Shown: positions 58,673 through 64,000 of the stretch, piece by piece
How the letters are laid out: each line of letters begins with the position of its first letter
How positions within the stretch are numbered: the stretch's first letter is position 1
DNA from: Blasia pusilla
Taxonomy: Eukaryota; Marchantiophyta; Marchantiopsida; Blasiales
Length of the DNA stretch: 64,000 nt
Reading direction: 5' to 3'
Assembly: GCA_050084515.1 (NCBI GenBank)
Contig: CM114272.1
Location: forward strand, 59,272,001 to 59,336,000
Made by a program: the position numbers and the translations under genes
Notes under the pieces: model-generated
The model's input: only the letters and a program-made list of their open reading frames with translations
Told to the model about the DNA's origin: nothing
The model's database searches: none

Positions 58673-59182
58673 GGAGATTATCGTCCCCGATAAGCATATC
58701 CGTGATTTGCCACGGATGGGACAAATCATCCCCGATCGCCTCATGAAGTTTAGAGAAGGCGACTGCTGTATGCTGACCAACAATTGCCTACGAATAGATT
58801 TTTGTACCATCACGTAGGTACCCATCGACTATCTCCTCTCATGAGGGAGAAACTAGTAAATGGTTCCCCCGATATTCATCAGATGCTCTTGTAATATCGT
58901 ATGTACAAGGAATAACAATAGATGTGTTTATATTTTTTGCTTTGACATTTCTAGTCTCCGAGAGACTATGCATCAGGGCATTCACTGGCTCTTGATAAAG
59001 CTCCCTGCTTTGATGTCAAGAGCGGCAAGTTTGAAATCATTGACATCTAATCGAAAGATTTTCAGAGTAGAGTTTGGAATATAAAGATCCTTGAACTGCT
59101 CCCACAATCTCTCTTGTGTCGGCCTCGCACACTTGACGAGTTCTTGTGTCACCCTTGCATCAAGCTCGATGACTTTGTTTTC

Positions 59183-60267
59183 CTAGACTATCACAATAGA
59201 CCCAATCTCTAACGCAGAGTCTACAGCCTTTGCTAGATGAGCGCTTGTCATATTTTTCCCCAACCCAATGCGCGCTACCTTTTTTTCTTCTTGTACCATC
59301 AATTGTAATGCAAACTCGGGGGTAGCAACCCCGGTAGGTACCCGAGTCACCTCTCTAAAAAATGTACTAACATCTTGAATTTCCGATGAAATAGGACTTG
59401 TCATCGCTAGCTCCTGGACATCAGAGGGAAGAGTTTGAACTCCCGAATTCAATTTGGCTCGGTAAACGATGGATTGAGTAACATCCACATGATAGTTCTC
59501 TTCATTATCCGCGTCTAAAAGGTGCAACACCAAGAACGTGTCACTAGCAATAATGCTACATCCAATCAAGCGATTGTATTCATTGACACTGACACCACCA
59601 GATTCAATTTGAACTCCTGATTCAAAAACGTATCACTTGTTGTCCTTCCGTTTCTCTCACAAATCTAGGAATTGATACTAAAACTTACAACGATGACGTC
59701 CCTAACACCAGACTGAACTCAACAAGGATGACGTCCACCTTGGTCAGAAACTCACTGTCCGAAAGAGGAGGAAATTTGACAGCAGCCTGATTATGTTACA
59801 AGATTTCTTATCCTAACGTAAAATCCAATCTTCACTAGCAATAATGCCACATTCCAATGTGCTCTCCTTCCTTGCAAGTTTGACACTCAATCTTATTTCG
59901 GAGATCCCTTGCGTAGCCGATAAAGTTTATCCCACAAGCCCGAACAGTCGGCTTTCCAGAATTCAAATTGAAAGGCGCTCTTCGGTTGCAGATCAAAGTG
60001 CCTAGAACCTTTTCCGAGTAAAAATATGCTTCTTAACCATGATTGTAGATCGAAAATATTTACTGCGACACAAGAATTTGTAAGCAATGCGTTAAACACA
60101 TGAGAGAAAACCCATTTCTTAACGCACGATATGCAAGAATCGAGCAATATAGTACTCATCATAAATCCATTAAGTGCAAACATATGTAGACGTGAACTAA
60201 CCTTGGTGAATTGGAAAGTGGAGATCAGCACAATCTCAGGAATTCCGGAACTCAGTCCCTCGGGCAC
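59183..60267 (-). other. Two unrecognised minus-strand frames
   Basis: 59569-59183 (128 codons) and 60267-59893 (124 codons) are the longest minus frames here. Neither matches a family I know. They flank the first copy of the 245-bp duplication, which itself is non-coding. They could be exons of a lost gene or chance frames. Confidence 0.2.
59587..59831. repeat. 245-bp direct repeat, copy 1
   Basis: Nearly identical to 60325-60569; one substitution was noticed, near the start (G/T). The second copy lies 493 bp downstream. Confidence 0.92.
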
Positions 60268-60324
60268 TTGTTGCTCTGGTCTATGGTGGAATTCAATGAG
60301 CTAAAGATTTTGAAATAGGGGGTG

Positions 60325-60569
60325 CACTGACACCACCATATTCAATTTGAACTCCTGATTCAAAAACGTATCACTTGTTGTCCTTCCGTTTCTCTCACAA
60401 ATCTAGGAATTGATACTAAAACTTACAACGATGACGTCCCTAACACCAGACTGAACTCAACAAGGATGACGTCCACCTTGGTCAGAAACTCACTGTCCGA
60501 AAGAGGAGGAAATTTGACAGCAGCCTGATTATGTTACAAGATTTCTTATCCTAACGTAAAATCCAATCT
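60325..60569. repeat. 245-bp direct repeat, copy 2
   Basis: Second copy of 59587-59831, direct orientation. The near-identity means a recent event, gene conversion or an assembly artefact. Confidence 0.92.
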
Positions 60570-60789
60570 ACCCCTGTGGTTCAATCAAACTTCCATATTA
60601 GGTACTAGCGTACATTTGCCCGGAAAAACTATGTAGGCTCCCGTGGCTACAATTGAGTACATTTATAGGATAGTTGCAGAATTACTCCCTCCAAACCTCT
60701 ACCAATCGAAATACAAAGTAGTGAACGGTAGCAATTCTTCATGATTCATTCTTTTTACGCAATACAAAAAACTCAACACAACGCCGAAG

Positions 60790-61030
60790 GGGTACTACAT
60801 CTGAATCGCCACGACGTCAGAAGCCGTGATACCTTGTTAAGGGGTACCAAGTCTAAAGGGTTTCCAAGCCTAAAGGGCTACTACGTGTGTCACATTTCCA
60901 AACTTGGAGGGCTACAAGGCTAGAGCACTACTACGTCTGGTTTCTTACCACGTCAGAAAGGCTACTATGTCAGAAATGTTACCGGTCTGAACGGACCGTT
61001 TCAGCATTTGAAGGGATACTACGTTCGAAC
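60790..61030. repeat. Degenerate short tandem repeat (GGGCTACTACGT type)
   Basis: Variants of AAGGGCTACTACGTCTG recur about every 20-40 bp: GGGGTACTACATCTG, AAGGGCTACTACGTGTG, GAGGGCTACAAGGCT, GCACTACTACGTCTG, AAGGCTACTATGTCAG, AGGGATACTACGTTCG. Spacing is irregular. Confidence 0.6.
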
Positions 61031-61867
61031 CATTAGCATGTTAGGCTTTTGACCGATTGCAATAGGATCTCAAGTCCATACTTAAATGAACATGGCAGAT
61101 CATAATCAGTGTGGTTCCCACGTCTAGATCTTAACATACTAACCGTTACGTCCGTTATCCAAACGGCACAAGCCAATCCCCTTAATGAAAGTAAATACAT
61201 TGTCAGGAAGAAACCCAAGCGTCAGAGGCCAAGTATTGTGGCCTTTGACGTTCCTCCTTCTTCTTGTCCCTCCACCATTATCTACTTTAGTAAGATGGGA
61301 CTAAAGGAGAGAAGTTTACACTACGAACGTCGAAGATATATAGACCAGTGACCTAACTCCTTCAAAAGTATGGCTAGCAAGCTGCAAAACGTATTCACAA
61401 CTAAAATGCAGTAAGGCGGTTGCAGGCCTCAGCGCCGCAATTGTACTATGACAACCTCACTCGAATCAGCCAAAGTTCTTGCTCAGTTCCGATTCTTAGG
61501 TACTCCCGACCAATTGAAGTTGGCTTCGGTTAGTAGGGACTACTTAAGAATTGGAACTATAGATCTAGTTAAACGAACGATAATTGAATCCAATTCCCTG
61601 AACCATTTTCGTAACTCTACATGTAGGGTGTGAATCGGAAGTGTAGTTGCAAACCCTAAAACCTAAACACTAACATGCTCAACACTTCTAGAAATGATAG
61701 AACGACCAAAATATCTTCACGAAGGGCACTCAGAAACCCAGCTCTGCATGATATCTCCCACCCAACAATAAAAGCCATACATTCACTTGCACCGGAAGTA
61801 TGGCTCTATGCTCAGTTTGATAGCTTTGAATCCAGAAATAAACGGATACCTAAACCCGTGCTTTCAG

Positions 61868-64000
61868 AAGTAGAGTTCCCAAATCCAATCGCTAGCCTCT
61901 ATACTTGCTACCTCACAATGGGAACTATAGATCCAATTCTTGAAAAGAGAAGGAGGATCAATCGGAACTCAAGTTTCGGTTCCAAACACGACAAGTGAGC
62001 CCGAATGGTTGCTTTTGGAACTGTAGTTCCCAAATGAGATCGCGAGCCTCCTTATCGGATTCCTCACTATTGGAACTAGAGATCCAATTCTTGAAATGAG
62101 AAGGAGGATCAATCGGACTTGAGGTTCCGGTTCCAGACATGAGGACTGAGCCCAAACGGGTGCCTTTGGAAGTGTAGTTCCCAAATGAGATCGCCGTCCT
62201 CCTTCCCGACTTCCTAACCATCAAAACCCTAGATCCAGTCTCGAAATGAGAAGGGGGATCAATCGGAACTAAGGTTTCGGTTCTGGAGACGAGAGTTCCT
62301 ACCTAAATGAGGCCTTTCGGAACTGTAGTTCCCAAATCAAATCGTCGGCCTCCTTGTCGGATTCCTCACTATTGGCACTAGAGATCCACTTCTCAAAATG
62401 AGAAGCAAGATTAATCAAAACACAGGTTCCTGTTCCAAGAATGGGAGTCCTCACCTAAACGAGGGCTTTCTAAAACACCAGTTCCCAAATCAAATCACCG
62501 GCCACTTTCCCTACTAACTCACCATTAGATATCTACTTCTGGTTCTTGAAATGAGAAGGAGGATCAATCGGAACATATGTTCCGGTTCCAGAGTCGACAA
62601 TTGAGCCTGAACGGCTGCTTTCGGAACTATAGTCTCGAAATCAAATCTCCAGCCTCCTTATCGGCACCAGAGATCCTGTTCTCAAAATGAGAAGCAGGAT
62701 CAATTGGAACACACGTTCCGGTTCCAGATGTGGGAGCCCTACCTAAACAAGGGCTTTCATAACTGTAGTTCCCAAATCAAATCATCGGCCTCTTTCCTTA
62801 CTACCTCACCATTGGAACTCTAGTTCCAATTCTTAAAATGAGAAGGGGGATCAATCGGAACACAGGTTCTGGTTCTAGAGACGTGAGTCCCTACCTAAAC
62901 CAGGGCTTTTAAAACTCTAGCTCCCAGATCAAATCTCCCGCCCCTTTCTTTATTACCTCACCATGGGAACTCTAGTTCCAGTTTTCGAAATGAGAAGGAT
63001 GATGAATCGCAACTTAGGTTCCGATTCCAGACTCGACAATTGAGCCCGAACGGCTGCTTTCGGAACTAGAGATCTAGTTTTCAAATGAGATCGCAACCCT
63101 TCTTATCAGATTTCTCACTATCGGAAGTAGAGATCCTGTTCTCGAAATGAGAAAGAGAATGAATCGGAACTTAGGTTCTGGTTCTTCTAACGACAACTAA
63201 GCCCAAATGGGTGCTTCCAAAACTCTAGTTCCCAAATGAGTTCGCTGTCCTCCTTCCCGACATCCTCACCATTGGAACTCTATATTGAGTTCTCGAAATT
63301 AGATGGAGGATCAATCGGAACTCAAGTTCTGGTTTCATAAACGAGAGTCCATCATTGAACGAGGTCTTTCAGAACTGTAGTTCCCAAATCAAATCGCCGG
63401 CCTCTTTCCTTCCTACCTCACCATCGGAACTCTAGAATCATCTAGTTCTCGAAGTCCGAAGGATGATCAATCGGGACTTAGGTTTCGGTTCGAGAGATGG
63501 GAGCACCAACCTAAAAAAGGGCTTTTGGGATTGTAGTTCCCATATCAAATCTCCAGCCGCTTTCCTTACTACCTCACCATCCAAACTCTAGTTCCAGTTC
63601 TCGAAATGAGAAGGAGGATCAATCGGAACTCGGGTTCCGGTTCCAGAGAGGACAACTGAGCCCGAACGGCTGCTTTCGGAATGTTGTTCCCAAATGAAAT
63701 CACCGGCCTCTTCCCTTGCTACCTCACCATCAAAACTCTAGATCTTCTTCTTGAAATGAGAAGGAGGATGAATCAGAACTCAGGTTCCGATTCCAGCCTG
63801 GACAATTGAGCCCGAACCGCTGCTTTTGAAAATATAGTTCCCAAATGAGATTGAGGGCCTCCTTATTGGATTCTTGCAATTGGCACTAGAGATCCCGTTC
63901 TTGAAATGAGAAGCATGATCAATCAGGACTCAGGTTCCGGTTCTAGATACGACAACTGAGCCCGAACGGGCGTGTTCAGAGGTGTAGTTCACAAGTTGAT
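61868..64000. repeat. Tandem satellite array, unit about 151 bp
   Basis: The anchor TAGTTCCCAAAT(G/C)A recurs at about 61880, 62031, 62182, 62333, 62486, 62637, 62773, 62925, 63082, 63233, 63385, 63541, 63691 and 63842. Spacing is 150-157 bp except one 136-bp unit. Each unit also carries AATGAGAAG(G/C)A(G/T)GATCAATCGG and GGTTCCGGTTCCAGA blocks and the inverted repeat GGAACTGTAGTTCC. Units have drifted by many substitutions. The array runs off the right edge of the window. Confidence 0.92.

Noticed and set aside
1-64000. CRISPR array, rRNA, plastid or bacterial insert
   Set aside because: No regularly spaced repeats with unique spacers, no rRNA cores, no operon-like gene packing.

Overview
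The window looks like nuclear DNA of a land plant with a large, transposon-rich genome. The evidence is a type III polyketide synthase (chalcone synthase-like) gene with the plant-conserved intron, Ty1/copia and Ty3/gypsy remains, GT-AG introns and long gene-poor tracts. A seedless plant is plausible, because cytosine-methyltransferase-bearing Ty3/gypsy elements are known from a streptophyte alga, but the species cannot be read from the sequence. There is no bacterial-style operon, CRISPR array or rRNA.

Layout. 1-11.4 kb is AT-rich transposon debris: an antisense Ty1/copia pol fossil (about 4.7-6.96 kb), a family of short GC-rich elements with AAGGTTGCAC-type inverted ends (2.5, 4.3 and 8.3 kb), a fossil LTR with a 68-bp AG tract (9.8-10.07 kb), and two copies of a 240-bp repeat (1.5 and 7.85 kb). 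11.4-15.3 kb is GC- and CpG-rich with no convincing gene. 15.3-23.5 kb is gene-free, with microsatellites. 23.5-24.4 kb resembles a Ty1/copia LTR. 26.1-30.2 kb, minus strand, holds the only intact protein-coding gene I can defend: a two-exon type III polyketide synthase of 419 residues whose nucleophilic cysteine is replaced by serine. 31.3-37.8 kb is AT-rich and largely uninterpretable. 37.9-42.45 kb, minus strand, is a broken multi-zinc-finger, DDE-transposase-like gene. 42.86-43.8 kb is a broken tandem-PHD (EDM2-like) sequence.

The main discovery candidate is at 46.9-57.0 kb: a decayed Ty3/gypsy LTR retrotransposon in the order LTR, gag with zinc knuckles, protease, DNA cytosine-5 methyltransferase, reverse transcriptase, RNase H, integrase, PHD finger, LTR. 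The element appears to have encoded both a DNA-methylation writer and a chromatin-reader domain. Nearly all of its premature stops are TAG or TGA, as expected from C-to-T decay of CAG (CHG) and CGA (CG) codons.

57.0-61.8 kb holds a broken plant protein fragment, a nearly perfect 245-bp direct duplication and a short degenerate tandem repeat. From about 61.87 kb to the window end there is a satellite array with a unit of about 151 bp. Retroelement proteins are described only as found, with their breaks; none is reconstructed.
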